A stretch of 64,000 nucleotides of DNA from Cladocopium goreaui (GCA_947184155.2 CAMXCT020000275.1:99501-163500), one strand, 5' to 3'. Counted from the stretch's first letter, positions 43,802 to 54,979 are shown. The notes: a model not told the origin generated them from the sequence alone. Numbers and translations are program-made.

Positions 43802-45559
43802 TCAGAATCTGGGCCTTTTGATCCTTTTGGCATGAGCTTCGAACACCTGAGATTCGATAGAATTGTATTCCTGCTGCTCTCTTTGCATGCGTAGAAATAT
43901 CTCATATCGAGCCTTGTGGTATTCTTTCAAAGTTATGTCACTTGTCGGTTCCAATAGCTTCCCTGTTTGAGACATTCCTCGCATGGCTTCGTACACAGAT
44001 TGAAATTCACCAGATGCAGTTGCTGCTAACATGGCACTACCACGAATGACATCGGCACCAGGGTTGTCAGTGCAACAAAAAGGCAAACCAAGAACATCAC
44101 AATGCTCTTGAAGGTAGAGACTGTTTTGGGCGAGCCCACCACAAACATGAACTGCGTGAATGGCTGTAATACCTTCCCTTGCCCTAGATGAATTGATGGT
44201 ATCCACGATTGCTCGTGTTGAGTACGAAAGCGCTTGCACCATGGCCAAATAAAGAACTGCAAGTGCATCGATGGAAGTAGCTCTCATGTTATCTCCTGCA
44301 GGGCCCAAACCTATGATGCTGCCTCGCAATGAAGGATCTGCCAATGGAGATCTATTGCCATTCAAGTCTGGACCAACAAATATGCCACGCGTCAGAAATG
44401 ACACCTGACTTGTATTGCGCTGTTTTGCCAATGCCAGAATGTGTTCGCAAAGAAAATCTACAGGCTTTGCTCCAGCGGCACTGGCCTTTTTCTCTAACGC
44501 TGGAAAAGATGGATGTGTTTCCATGACATAATCCAATGCAGCCCCGGCGGCACTTTGCCCTGCCTCATGCAGAAAAAGCCCTGGCACCATGGCAGAGTCG
44601 AAGGGTCCCCAAACACCTGGGATCAGAAAAGCCTTGCTGCTTGAAGTCATGTGACAAGCAGAGGTGCCTGCAATCAAGGCCATGCGTGCTTCCAGTGGCG
44701 GCCAGGAATCTGCAGGTGCTGCACCCAAACAGCCAAGGCCGCCCGCATGAGCATCAATGGCTCCAACTCCCAAAGTCGTTGACTTTGACAGTCCGAGATC
44801 AGCCGCCGCCTTCTGGCCGAGGCTGACCGCACTGCCAAGGCCTTTCACATCACTACCCTTGCCAATCTTGCTGGTCTGCAAATCTCCCAAGCCTGACATC
44901 TCAAAGAAGTCTGGAGCCCAATCTCTCTTCTCCGCATCAAAGTTCCACTTGCAAACCACGGTGCACTGGCTGCGGATGCCAGCTGCAGTCTCTCCACCAA
45001 AGTCAGAAGCTCTATGCAACAAGTAATCTGCGAGGTCATAAAAATGAGTGGCCGCGGCATAAGTGTCCGGCCTATATTTTTTCAGCCATGCCAGCTTGGG
45101 CAACTCCATTTCTGGAAAAACTTTCCCACCCACGAAGTCCAACAATCTGTGCTTGGACTCGTTTATCATACTTGCTTCTTGAGTTGCTCGATGGTCGCAC
45201 CACATGATTATATCATAACCAGCTCCAGATCTGCAAGGGACATCGTCCGGAAGATCATGTCCCACCGACAATGGCACATTGCCCTGAATTACCAACGAAC
45301 AAGTCGCATCAAATGCAATGCCTGCGACATCCTCTGAACTCCTTGATGATTGGCGCAAAGCTTGGCGAACTGAAGTGCAACACGCCCTCCAAATCTCCTC
45401 AGAACTCTGTTCAAAATGCCCTGGTTCTGGTTGACGAATGGAAATGCTGCTGCTTGAACTTCCGAGCAAATGCCCAGCGTCGTCAAAGACACCAGCTCGG
45501 ACACTGCCAGTCCCAACATCCACTCCAACAAAGCAAGTGCTCTTTGACAATTTCGACAT
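43802..45559 (-). CDS. FGGY-family carbohydrate kinase (pentulose/ribulose kinase-like), intronless
   Basis: A complete 585-residue ATP-dependent sugar kinase, closest by eye to the eukaryotic FGGY (D-ribulokinase) group, which phosphorylates pentuloses such as D-ribulose. The two actin-like FGGY domains are intact. The N-terminal phosphate-binding motif is FVGVDVGTGSVRAGVFD (10-26). The substrate-side motif is MWCDHRA (119-125). GAIDAHAGG (267-275) holds the likely catalytic base Asp269. LIAGTSACHM (295-304) opens the C-terminal domain. TRGIFVGPDLNGNRSP (390-405) and HVCGGLAQNSLYLQ (471-484) with NPGADVIRGSAMLAA (499-513) form the nucleotide-binding half and FGGY signature. Length agrees with the family (about 550 in animals). 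There is no signal peptide, so it is probably cytosolic. The ATG at 45559 is the natural start, because homology begins at once. Unlike every neighbour it has no intron, which suggests retroposition or recent acquisition. Confidence 0.93.
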   Translation of the reverse strand: MSKLSKSTCFVGVDVGTGSVRAGVFDDAGHLLGSSSSSISIRQPEPGHFEQSSEEIWRACCTSVRQALRQSSRSSEDVAGIAFDATCSLVIQGNVPLSVGHDLPDDVPCRSGAGYDIIMWCDHRATQEASMINESKHRLLDFVGGKVFPEMELPKLAWLKKYRPDTYAAATHFYDLADYLLHRASDFGGETAAGIRSQCTVVCKWNFDAEKRDWAPDFFEMSGLGDLQTSKIGKGSDVKGLGSAVSLGQKAAADLGLSKSTTLGVGAIDAHAGGLGCLGAAPADSWPPLEARMALIAGTSACHMTSSSKAFLIPGVWGPFDSAMVPGLFLHEAGQSAAGAALDYVMETHPSFPALEKKASAAGAKPVDFLCEHILALAKQRNTSQVSFLTRGIFVGPDLNGNRSPLADPSLRGSIIGLGPAGDNMRATSIDALAVLYLAMVQALSYSTRAIVDTINSSRAREGITAIHAVHVCGGLAQNSLYLQEHCDVLGLPFCCTDNPGADVIRGSAMLAATASGEFQSVYEAMRGMSQTGKLLEPTSDITLKEYHKARYEIFLRMQREQQEYNSIESQVFEAHAKRIKRPRF

Positions 45560-46089
45560 GGTTTGACCAAAGGAACTTTGTTTGATCCCAATCAGCTATG
45601 TCGACTATGACTAATTAAGTGAGATGCATAACTGCATAACATGCCTGACAATTCTAATTGCATCAACAAGGTCGTTTGCAGTAATGCGCTACGCTCTGGG
45701 TCTTCTTGTGGTTGGCCAGAGAACTCTGCAACTGGTGCAACTGATATCAACTGGTGACATCAATGTAGCGTCTACGATTTGTCGAACAACTGTTACTCTG
45801 GGCCACATGAGGTGCTTAATGTTGCCTTTAGCTTGTAACGCACTCAACTAGCCAATAGTTTAATACATAGCAACCACAAAGTGTCCTTGCTGTCTGAGTC
45901 CCACACGTAGGATTCCAGGGTTGCAGTCTTGCCGTGCCAAGCTCCCACACACCAACCCCACTAGCACCTGGGCACAGAGTGACAGTCGTAGTCAAACTGC
46001 TTTGTTTATCCGTCTTCTGGCACGCCCGTCGATTTCTGGCCAGCTATTTACCTGTGGTGCTGCATGTTGTGAGTGGCACCTTTACATTG

Positions 46090-47301
46090 CCGATGTCACC
46101 ACCCTCCACGATTTTCGAACCCTAGCGTAAAACTCTGCAATGACACACATATCTACGCTTCCGCACTGGAAGCCCATCACATTGAGAGCCGACAACCTTA
46201 GATCATTTCGGCGCAATTGTTTTGGTTTTCCAATCATTAACCAGTTTGCCTTCTCCAAACACCCTGTGTAGTGCTATTGCAAAATCATTGCTGGGACATG
46301 CTGCGGAACCTAAGACTGCCATGACTTCAAGCGTGTTGAGGCCAGGACTTGCCGCAACCTTTCAGTGATTGTAGCCTTGGACGGGCACCCATCGCAGCAA
46401 CCCCAACAGTCTAAGCTATTCTATTCCAAGATATTCCAAGTCGTTCTAAGCCAATGAGGTTAATCAACTGGCTGCATCCAAAAGGCTGGCTGTAGTTTTG
46501 GGCTGCTGCTGCTGGTGCCTGGGTGGGCCCAAACAAACACGTTTCTTCTGGGCAGGCTTGAAGGAAAAAAGGGGGAACCCGGGGAACTTGGGAAACCAGG
46601 TATTTTCCCGGTCAGAAACTGCAAACAACCAGCGATCAGCTTGCACAGTATATTATTTATTCGATGTTTAAGCATTGACACGCATTGACATGCATTGACT
46701 ATCTCGTGCTTCGGATTTCCATCATGTACTGATATCAGTGACACAGCGTCTGGGGCAATGACTGTTTCCGACAGAGACAAACACCTTCTGGCTCCACTTG
46801 GAACATTACGCGTCAAGGACAGGGATGATGTCAAGTTGTTTTTTTCTTTATGCCTGCAAAGAGACTTGCACATACTTGCACCCTGTCCTATGTCAATATA
46901 CATGTTCGATCACTTTTGGTCCAAGACAAGAAAACACATGCCTCTTGCTCCGGTGCGCTGCTGCCTGAGCATAGTTTGCGTGAGAACGTTTCTGTTTTTC
47001 TTCGTTTCTGTTTTTGAGCAAGTACTGGACAATCTCATGAGTTTTGATTTGTGACAAAGTGTGCGAAATGCTTCAAGATCTCGAGCAAAACACTTGGACC
47101 ATGCTTCCTCCCAAACTCAAAGCTTTTTAAATGAACATAGCTGGCCTTTACCCCGATCAGCACTTCGACTTCGGTCGTAGTCAGGATGAGACTCGACGCC
47201 GGGACTACTGCTCCTGCAGAGTATCGCTCCACGTGAAATTCAGAGGAACCTATGCCGTCCACAGACACACACACGCACAACTTTTCTTCCACAACTCGCA
47301 A
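46090..47301 (-). CDS. Unassigned exons upstream of the FGGY kinase
   Basis: Minus-strand coding stretches: RYSAGAVVPASSLILTTTEV then LIGVKASYVHLKSFEFGRKH then GPSVLLEILKHFAHFVTNQ (about 47235-47040); KATITERLRQVLASTRLK (about 46385-46330); SNDFAIALHRVFGEGKLVND then WKTKTIAPK with a stop near 46210, after acceptor TCTTAG|; and SALNVMGFQCGSVDMCVIAE (about 46190-46130). They share strand and spacing and may form one gene. No domain was recognised. The long frames at 46460-46903 and 46695-47054 are uncertain and not used. Confidence 0.4.
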
Positions 47302-47349
47302 ACATTATCAAACATTAGTTAATATTGGTTATATTAGTTTAATAAGCAA

Positions 47350-47545
47350 AATGATGCCAAACGTACCCGAACCTTTTCAGACCTGGATGGACAGCAGTGA
47401 ATTTCATGACGGCTCAATGACATACAAATGCGCCACATGTAAGAAACATTTAGCGGAGAAGTATGAACCACTCCTGCTGCGGCCACTGCCACGGATGATG
47501 GCCCCCAAGGGAACATCTGTTGTGGTGCCTTTCATTGCAAACTGA
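47350..47545 (+). CDS. Possible small plus-strand open frame with a CxxC motif
   Basis: Reads MMPNVPEPFQTWMDSSEFHD then MTYKCATCKKHLAEKYEPLL then MAPKGTSVVVPFIAN and stop. The CATC pair could be half of a zinc ribbon. It is short and alone, and on the opposite strand to nearly all else here. It may equally be part of a larger spliced gene or chance. Confidence 0.25.
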
Positions 47546-47839
47546 ACAAATGGGGGTTGTACGAGACAATCGTGAGAACAAGCACTTGGCCCTGTGCCTG
47601 TGAGGATAGTTTTCAGATATTCTTTTAAAATCGATCAAGAAACGTTTGCCACCTTGGTGAAAATATGCGAAAAACACATAAATGAGAGTCAGCCCAAACC
47701 TGCAAGAGACATGCCTAAGGCATCAATCTACCCTTCACAAGTGGTCTTGCTTCCTGCTGTTTTGTTTTTACAGTAGGCCCTCTGCGCAGTCGTTTGCTTT
47801 TGCTCTCAACTTCGTAGGGTCTTGTTAATCTGCCGACCC

Positions 47840-50780
47840 CTGCCGTCAGCAGGGGGAGCGCGTCAGAGGAGGCCTTACTAGCAACAAGATGCCAGAAGGG
47901 GCGAAGAGTTTGCGCAGAACGAAAGCCGGCTCCAGAAGGACACGAGCAGGGTGGCAGTTGGCAATGTAGAAACGCGGGAAAAGTCAAGGTTTGGAGCTAG
48001 TTTCTAGTCGGCTCAGAAAGTGACGTTTGGCAGTCTGGGATACGGGCCGCGGGCCCAATCCGTCCTTCACTGCCATGGTGTTTTAGCCCTGCGACACGGT
48101 CCTTGGACTCCAGCTTGGACCGAAGCGGCGCAGAACGAAAGCCGGCCCCAGGAGGACACGAGCAGGGTGGCAGTTGGCAATGCAGAAACGCAGGAAAAGT
48201 CAAGGTTTGGAGCTAGTTTCTAGTCGGTTCAGAAAGTGACGTTTGGCAGTCTGGGATACGGGCCGCGGGCCCAATCCGTCCTTCACTGCCATGGTGTTTT
48301 AGCCCTGCGACACGGTCCTTGGACTCCAGCTTGGGCCGAAGCGGTGCAGAACGAAGGCCGGCTCCAGGAGGACACGAGCAGGGTGGCAGTTGGCAGTGCA
48401 GAAACGCAGGAAAAGTCAAGGTTTGGAGCTAGTTTCTAGTCGGTTCAGAAAGTGACGTTTGGCACGGGCCGCGGGCCCAATCCGTCCTTCACTGCCATGG
48501 TGTTTTAGCCCTGCGACACGGTCCTTGGACTCCAGCTTGGACCGAAGCGGTGCAGAACGAAAGCCGGCGCCAGGAGGACACGAGCAGGGAGGCAGTTGGC
48601 AGTGCAGAAACGCAGGAAAAGTCAAGGTTTGGAGCTAGTTTCTAGTCGGTTCAGAAAGTGACGTTTGGCAGTCTGGGATACGGCCGCGGGCCCAATCCGT
48701 CCTCATCACTGCCATGTGTTTTTTAGCCCTTCACACTGTCCTTGGACTCCAGCTTTGGACGAAGCGGTGCAGAACGAAGCCGCTCCAAGAGGACACGAGC
48801 GGTGGCATTTGGNNNNNNNNNNNNNNNNNNNNNNNNNNNNNNNNNNNNNNNNNNNNNNNNNNNNNNNNNNNNNNNNNNNNNNNNNNNNNNNNNNNNNNNN
48901 NNNNNNNNNNNNCGTGCCGCAGAACGAAGGCCGGCTCCAGGAGGACACGAGCAGGGTGGCAGTTGGCAATGCAGAAACGCAGGAAAAGTCCAGGTTTGGA
49001 GCTAGTTTCTAGTCGGTTCAGAAAGTGACGTTTGGCAGTCTGGGATACGGGCCGCGGGCCCAATCCGTCCTTCACTGCCATGGTGTTTTAGCCCTGCGAC
49101 ACGGTCCTTGGACTCAAGCTTGGACCGAAGCGGTGCAGAACGAAAGCCGGCTCCAGGAGGACACGAGCAGGGTGGCAGTTGGCAGTGCAGAAACGCAGGA
49201 AAAGTCAAGGTTTGGAGCTAGTTTCTAGTCGGTTCAGAAAATTACGTTTGGCAGTCTGGGGTCCTTCACTGCCATGGTGTTTTAGCCCTGCGACACGGTC
49301 CTTGGACTCCAGCTTGGACCGAAGCGGTGCAGAACGAAAGCCGGCTCCAGGAGGACACGAGCAGGGTGGCAGTTGGCAGTGCAGAAACGCAGGAAAAGTC
49401 AAGGTTTGGAGCTAGTTTCTAGTCGGTTCAGAAAGTGACGTTTGGCAGTCTGGGATACGGGCCGCGGGCCTAATCCGTCCTTCACTGCCATGGTGTTTTA
49501 GCCCTGCGACACGGTCCTTGGACTCCAGCTTGGACCGAAGCGGTGCAGAACGAAAGCCGGCTCCAGGAGGACACGAGCAGGGTGGCAGTTGGCAGTGCAG
49601 AAACGCAGGAAAAGTCAAGGTTTGGAGCTAGTTTCTAGTCGGTTCAGAAAGTGACGTTTGCTCCAGGAGGACACGAGCAGGGTGGCAGTTGGCAGTGCAG
49701 AAACGCAGGAAAAGTCAAGGTTTGGAGCTAGTTTCTAGTCGGTTCAGAAAGTGACGTTTGGCAGTCTGGGATACAGGCCACGGGCCCAATCCGTCCTTCA
49801 CTGCCATGGTGTTTTAGCCCTACGACACGGTCCTTGGACTCCAGCTTGGACCGAAGCGGTGCAGAACGAAAGCCGGCTCCAGGAGGACACGAGCAGGGTG
49901 GCAGTTGGCAGTGCAGAAACGCAGGAAAAGTCAAGGTTTGGAGCTAGTTTCTAGTCGGTTCAGAAAGTGACGTTTGGCAGTCTGGGATACGGGCCGCGGG
50001 CCCAATCCGTCCTTCACTGCCATGGTGTTTTAGCCCTGCGACACGGTCCTTGGACTCCAGCTTGGACCGAAGCGGTGCAGAACGAAAGCCGGCTCCAGGA
50101 GGACACGAGCAGGGTGGCAGTTGGCAGTGCAGAAACGCAGGAAAAGTCAAGGTTTGGAGCTAGTTTCTAGTCGGTTCAGAAAGTGACGTTTGGCAGTCTG
50201 GGATACGGGCCGCGGGCCCAATCCATCCTTCACTGCCGTGGTGTTTTAGCCATGCGACACGGTCCTTGGACTCCAGCTTGGACCGAAGCGGTGCAGAACG
50301 AAAGCCGGCTCCAGGAGGACACGAGCAGGGTGGCAGTTGGCAGTGCAGAAACGCAGGAAAAGTCAAGGTTTGGAGCTAGTTTCTAGTCGGTTCAGAAAGT
50401 GACGTTTGGCAGTCTGGGATACGGGCCGCGGGCCCAATCCGTCCTTCACTGCCATGGTGTTTTAGCCCTGCGACACGGTCCTTGGACTCCAGCTTGGACC
50501 GAAGCGGTGCAGAACGAAAGCCGGCTCCAGGAGGACACGAGCAGGGTGGCAGTTGGCAGTGCAGAAACGCAGGAAAAGTCAAGGTTTGGAGCTAGTTTCT
50601 AGTCGGTTCAGAAAGTGACGTTTGGCAGTCTGGGATACGGGCCGCGGGCCCAATCCGTCCTTCACTGCCATGGTGTTTTAGCCCTGCGACACGGTCCTTG
50701 GACTCCAGCTTGGACCGAAGCGGTGCAGAACGAAAGCCGGCTCCAGGAGGACACGAGCAGGGTGGCAGTTGGCAGTGCAG
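47840..50780. repeat. 216-bp satellite array, about 13 copies
   Basis: Identical or nearly identical units of 216 bp. The landmark GTGACGTTTGGCAGTCTGGG falls at about 48020, 48236, 48450, 48659, 49025, 49241, 49431, 49653 (truncated), 49750, 49966, 50182, 50398 and 50614. The first unit (47840-48000) is diverged, some are shortened (about 190-205 bp) by a deletion around GGGATACGGGCCGCGGGCCC, one is cut to about 100 bp at 49653, and the array stops abruptly at 50779. Because 216 is a multiple of three, each unit gives the same 67-residue plus and 68-residue minus open frame. There is no match to tRNA, 5S rRNA or spliced-leader genes that I can see. Confidence 0.97.
48813..48912. other. Assembly gap of 100 N inside the 216-bp array
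   Basis: Exactly 100 unknown bases. The unit just to its left has many single-base losses (48660-48812) compared with its neighbours, a sign of low-quality consensus beside the gap. The true number of copies in the array is therefore unknown and may be much larger. Confidence 0.99.
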
Positions 50781-51948
50781 TGTCGTCTCGGGTCTCTTTA
50801 GGATGCCATTTAAAGTTTCATACTGCGGTTACGAACGGGGGCTTCGGGTATGGGTCTCAAGTGCTAGAGCAACCCTTTAGGTCCCCAAGACACCTGCCCA
50901 ATGACGAAAGCTCCTATTTCTTGAGCCATGAAAAAGTGTCAGAGCACATAGTTGTGCGTGTCATCCTGCAGGGGTCCATGCTGCTTGCATGTGCACAGTG
51001 CCAAACGCACATACAAATGGTTTGTTTAGGTCAGTTTCTGGTTTCTTTAGGGTTCATTTCATGCTTACGACACAGAGGCAGGCATGACCCTCCAGTGTCC
51101 AGGGGTCGGCGGCAGAGGGCGTAGCCCTTTAATTCATTTATGGAATGTGAATTGAGCACTTCTATGATTTTGTCAAAGATTCTTGGACTGGCTTTGATAA
51201 TCCTTCCATGTGCTACGTCTTGGACCATCAAGCTTCAGATTGGTGGCATTTTTTGCTTGCAAATGGGTTGCATCTTCACTCCGCTTCGAAAACCATCGAT
51301 CGCTTTTTTTGAAGCTTGGGGCGCTCTGCTTTGGACCATCGCGGAAGATCACATTCACTCCACACAGATTGGATCTTGACCGGGCTTTGTGCCCGCAAGC
51401 TTTTGCGACTGTTCAATAAAAGGCGTAAGAGTGGAACACGGCCACACTTCGCGAAAATTCCGCCAATGTTGGAATCCCATCTGGGATCCAAAGTGCTTCT
51501 TGGGCCACAGTTTGCTTTGTCGAAACAAGACTTTTGAAGCTTCTACGATCACAAAGTTCTGGTAGCTCAAGGCAATATTGATTCTGGGGCGTATTTAGAC
51601 GGCTGGTGCAGATTTGGAATCCTTTTGCACAAAGCGGTCATCCATGCCATCCTGCAAGATAGTGGGACTTCTCACTCAGGTCATCTCAATATCTCAGGTC
51701 AAGTCTTCTTTTGATTCCCTGAGTGCCAAAAGGCTTTTAATAGGCTTTTAGTATTTGCACATATTTTATATTATTTTATCATATTTTATCATATTTACAG
51801 CATGGTGATGCATTTCCATGAGGAAACATGTCTCTTGTTGGACTGCACGAAGACTGGAAGGTTTAAGGTGTCCTGACCCAAGCGGAGCTCGTTCCGCCGG
51901 CCCAAGACGTTGTAGCGATTCTGCGTCAGGAGCACGGTGGTCCAAATC
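50781..51948. other. No secure gene; spacer after the satellite
   Basis: Mixed sequence. Open frames on both strands at 51140-51570 overlap heavily and have no domain character. The word TTGGACCATC occurs twice (about 51219 and 51333), suggesting an old duplication. A TTTTATCATATTT run lies at 51770-51796. Confidence 0.4.
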
Positions 51949-52058
51949 ATATCTGGTTGGTGGTTTGAACCCCTCTGAAAAATATGAAAGTCAGTTGGGA
52001 TGATGACATTCCCAATATATGGAAAAATAAAAAATGTTCCAAACCACCAACCAGATAT
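51949..52058. mobile_element. MITE-like element, copy 2
   Basis: A 110-bp element with terminal inverted repeats of about 20 bp: it starts ATATCTGGTTGGTGGTTTGA and ends TTCCAAACCACCAACCAGAT followed by AT. The body is about 90 percent like the copy at 9290-9405, in the same orientation. It differs by a 5-10 bp indel in the middle, next to CCCAATATATGG. Between them the two copies fix the ends of the element. No clear target duplication beyond TC is seen here. Confidence 0.8.
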
Positions 52059-52282
52059 TCTGTGTCAGTTTGCAGAGTTTGTGTGAGCACCTTCACAATA
52101 TTCACATACCTTGACAATACACAATACACAGCATGAAGAAATGGACAAGACATTCTGAAGAGGCTGGCTGTGCAATTAATCATCCTAAAAACATCCAAAA
52201 AGTTATCTTGCATGCTGCTGTGCGATTTCATGGTTCCATCAGTGTGCATCAGAATTGTTTCCCTTCTTGCAATTGAATTCTG

Positions 52283-53200
52283 TCAGTCTACCCATCCATC
52301 CCTTTTTCTCAACAAATCTTCGGCCTTGGCAATCACCTTGTACGCTCCATCCCGCAAGGTTTTTGGCAGCACAGACTCAGCTACCTGCAACATGTAAATT
52401 ACACATGGCCCATCATGTCCCAAGAGAAATGGCATGTTCGATGCAGAACTTTCTGTTTGCCAATATATAAAGGCCAGCTGGCCAGTGGCGATTAAGGCGA
52501 TTAAGAGCGATTGACGCATCATGACCCATCTACTTCCAGCTTTCGTCAACGAAGGATCGGCCTTGCTCAGTCCCTGCAAGACCCGGCTTCCGTCGAGCTG
52601 CTGCCCGACCTTGAAACATCTCCAAAAGGCCATGGCAAGATTCAACGTTGGACTTCAGGCCGTCCAATAGTCCAATGTTGATTGAACTTGTTTGGATACA
52701 TTTTATGCAAGGTAAGACATAAATCATCATAAATCACCCCCATCCTCAGCTCAAACAGTCTTGGGCGCGAGCAAAGACCACAGCATCAGACTGTGCAAGG
52801 CAGCTGCCATCCGGTTTCACCACCAACATGGAGCTCAAGTCCTGGTGAAAGCAGGGAACAAAAAGTTTTTTTAATAGTTTTTTGCATTATTTTGATCAAT
52901 TTTGCACCACCAACAAATGTTTTCAAACTTTTTCTGATTCTTCGGCCCTGATCCACAGGCTTGAACTGCAAACATTGCAAACATTCCCATAGAATAATTC
53001 TGAAAGGCAGTCCTTGGCTTCTCTACCACAGAAGACCAGCAGCTCTCGCCCAACCTCTGACTGTAGCGCCGAGAAGCGGAGCTTGCGACCATCTGGGTCC
53101 TCCAGCTGAGATCAGCTGAGTGGTCTTGCTTGTGCAGTCTTCAACTTCCCAGTGCCCATGCTCCAACGCTTCGTAGGTCGAAAAACACAGCAAAGTGTTG
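52283..53200 (-). CDS. Unidentified multi-exon gene
   Basis: Minus-strand exons in order: FSTYEALEHGHWEVEDCTSK (about 53175-53115), EDPDGRKLRFSALQSEVGRE then LLVFCGREAKDCLSELFYGN (53105-52985), SMLVVKPDGSCLAQSDAVVF (about 52830-52760), RCFKVGQQLDGSRVLQGLSK then ADPSLTKAGSRW (52625-52530) and VAESVLPKTLRDGAYKVIAK then AEDLLRKRDGWVD with a stop at 52283. They read as one protein, but I do not recognise it. Upstream, EAKATFGQLFNGDSRPIVLY (about 53710-53650) may be another exon. Confidence 0.5.
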
Positions 53201-53779
53201 GGCAAACTTCGTGCATTGGGCATACTTTGTGCATCGCTATGCTCACTATTGACCTACATGCCCATCCATCCCTGCAATTCTCAACTAAACGCAGGTCTTA
53301 ATGAAAATGGCAATGAGAACGGCCTACATCTCATGAACTTCCCGCAACATCCTTCTGCAGAGCCACGTCAACCGCGCTGTTGCACATATTGCAAACACCT
53401 TGTCAGGAGAAGACAATACATGAAAACACCAGTTACAAGTATGAGATCAGAAGACTGACACATACTGAAACCCTAAATGTGAAATTGATATCCTGGCGCG
53501 TTTCGCAAGTATCGGCTGAGACTGAGGGAGAATGAGATCTAGCTCTGTTGCGAACCCTAGCTTTGGAGTCTTAAAGATTCATAAAGTCTTGACATGTCTT
53601 AACCTCCAGTGGAACGCGATTAGCTTTCTGCCGAGATGCCATCGTACAAGACGATAGGTCTTGAATCTCCATTGAACAGCTGGCCAAACGTTGCCTTTGC
53701 CTCAATGGCAAGCAAACAGCTTGCTCGAAACCACAACACTAGGGCGAGGTCAAGGGGACAGTCCTTCCCCCCCTCTTCA

Positions 53780-54122
53780 AGTTTGAATTATATATAAGTG
53801 ATGCGTAGGTGCGACGATGTGCAATCCATACGAGGGTGGGGCATCCTCAAGAATCCAGCAAGCAACTGAACCCACCCTGCAAAAAAGGCTTCCATCTGGA
53901 AAAAATGGACCATGGCTTCCATATGCTCCCAGAAATTCAGACCCAGCTGATCCCAGCTGATGAATTTTTCCGGCATCAAGCCACTGTCTCCGCAGTAGGA
54001 GATGTCGCGGACCGTGGGACACGGCTCCGGGGCTGCGAAATGACCCCGACGAAGGCATAGCTGAGAAAGGCTGGAAGCAGTGGAAGCAGCAATGTAGGAC
54101 CTCTGCGGTGCCTGAAAGCCAT
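53780..54122 (-). CDS. Possible first exon(s) with secretory or plastid-type leader
   Basis: An ATG at 54122 opens MAFRHRRGPTLLLPLLPAFL then SYAFVGVISQPRSRVPRSAT. This is a short basic start, a hydrophobic core, then Ala-Phe-Val-Gly and a Ser/Arg-rich stretch. Dinoflagellate plastid proteins carry a signal peptide followed by a transit peptide with an FVAP-like site, and AFVGV sits where that would be. The frame closes near 53976, with a possible donor before it (GACA|GTGGCT). Further coding may follow in one of the frames at 53960-53870, for example WEHMEAMVHFFQMEAFF. The mature protein is not identified. Confidence 0.4.
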
Positions 54123-54477
54123 GGCTGCAAACTGCTCGCTGACTAAACTGCTGACTAAACTGCTGACTAAACTGTTGTAAACTTCCAAAGATCTTTCCAA
54201 ATGTGGCTAAGGGACGCTGACGTAAAAATCCTATTGGAAACCTTTGAGGTGTCATAGAAAGTAAGGTGATACTACCACTTTCCTTGGATCCTCACAACTG
54301 GGTTTCTACCATTGCTACAAGTAATTATGTTTTTTTCCTGTGTGGATGCTGCTGGTGAGCAATACTTCAGGATCTGATTCAAGAGCTGCGTCGATGCTGC
54401 AGAATCTCCTGTGCACCTCTCATCATTTTACGGACTACCAGCTATGTGTTCCTACAAAGGGGATAAAATGGCAACAC

Positions 54478-54562
54478 CATTCAATATGCAATTCAATATG
54501 CAATTCAATATGCAATTCAATACGCAATTCAATATGCAATTCAATATGCAATTCAATATGCA
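54478..54562. repeat. 12-bp tandem repeat (ATTCAATATGCA), seven copies
   Basis: Seven perfect or near-perfect copies, with one T-to-C change giving ATTCAATACGCA. It lies between exon candidates. Confidence 0.95.
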
Positions 54563-54979
54563 ATGTACCCATCTGTCCACACGTGACGTTTTTGGACATG
54601 ATCACTGCAGCAGAATTCGGCAGAACCTTTGTCCTACCACTTCTGGGCGGGCAATCTCTGCCATGTCCAATCAATCTGTCACACAGACGAGTACTAGTTT
54701 CACCAGTTCCACCAGGTACGGACTGGTCCTAGGGAACTAGTGCAGCTAATGCAGTAGCTATTCCTCAAGGTCAACGCAACCGGTAGCTAAGTCGTCTTCA
54801 CGGTGGATGAAAAGGCTGGGCAGGTAGTGTCCCTGCGATGAGCAGGTCTGTCACTTTGTTTCACTCCGGCCGTCCAAATCCTCCAGACTCCGCGCATCAA
54901 AAGGGGAATTCGATGTTGAAAATGGATGAAAATGCCAAAATATATATATAAACAATTGCAAACATCCTTTTGAAAAAAT

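Noticed and set aside
48020..50602. Repeated 67- and 68-residue frames on both strands
   Set aside because: Identical frames recur in every 216-bp unit because the unit is near-identical and a multiple of three. No start context, domain or conservation argument supports a gene.
47840..50780. Tandem 5S rRNA, tRNA or spliced-leader gene array
   Set aside because: No GTAGCCATTTTGGCTCAAG leader, no tRNA B-box (GGTTCGAATCC type) and no 5S core was seen in the unit.
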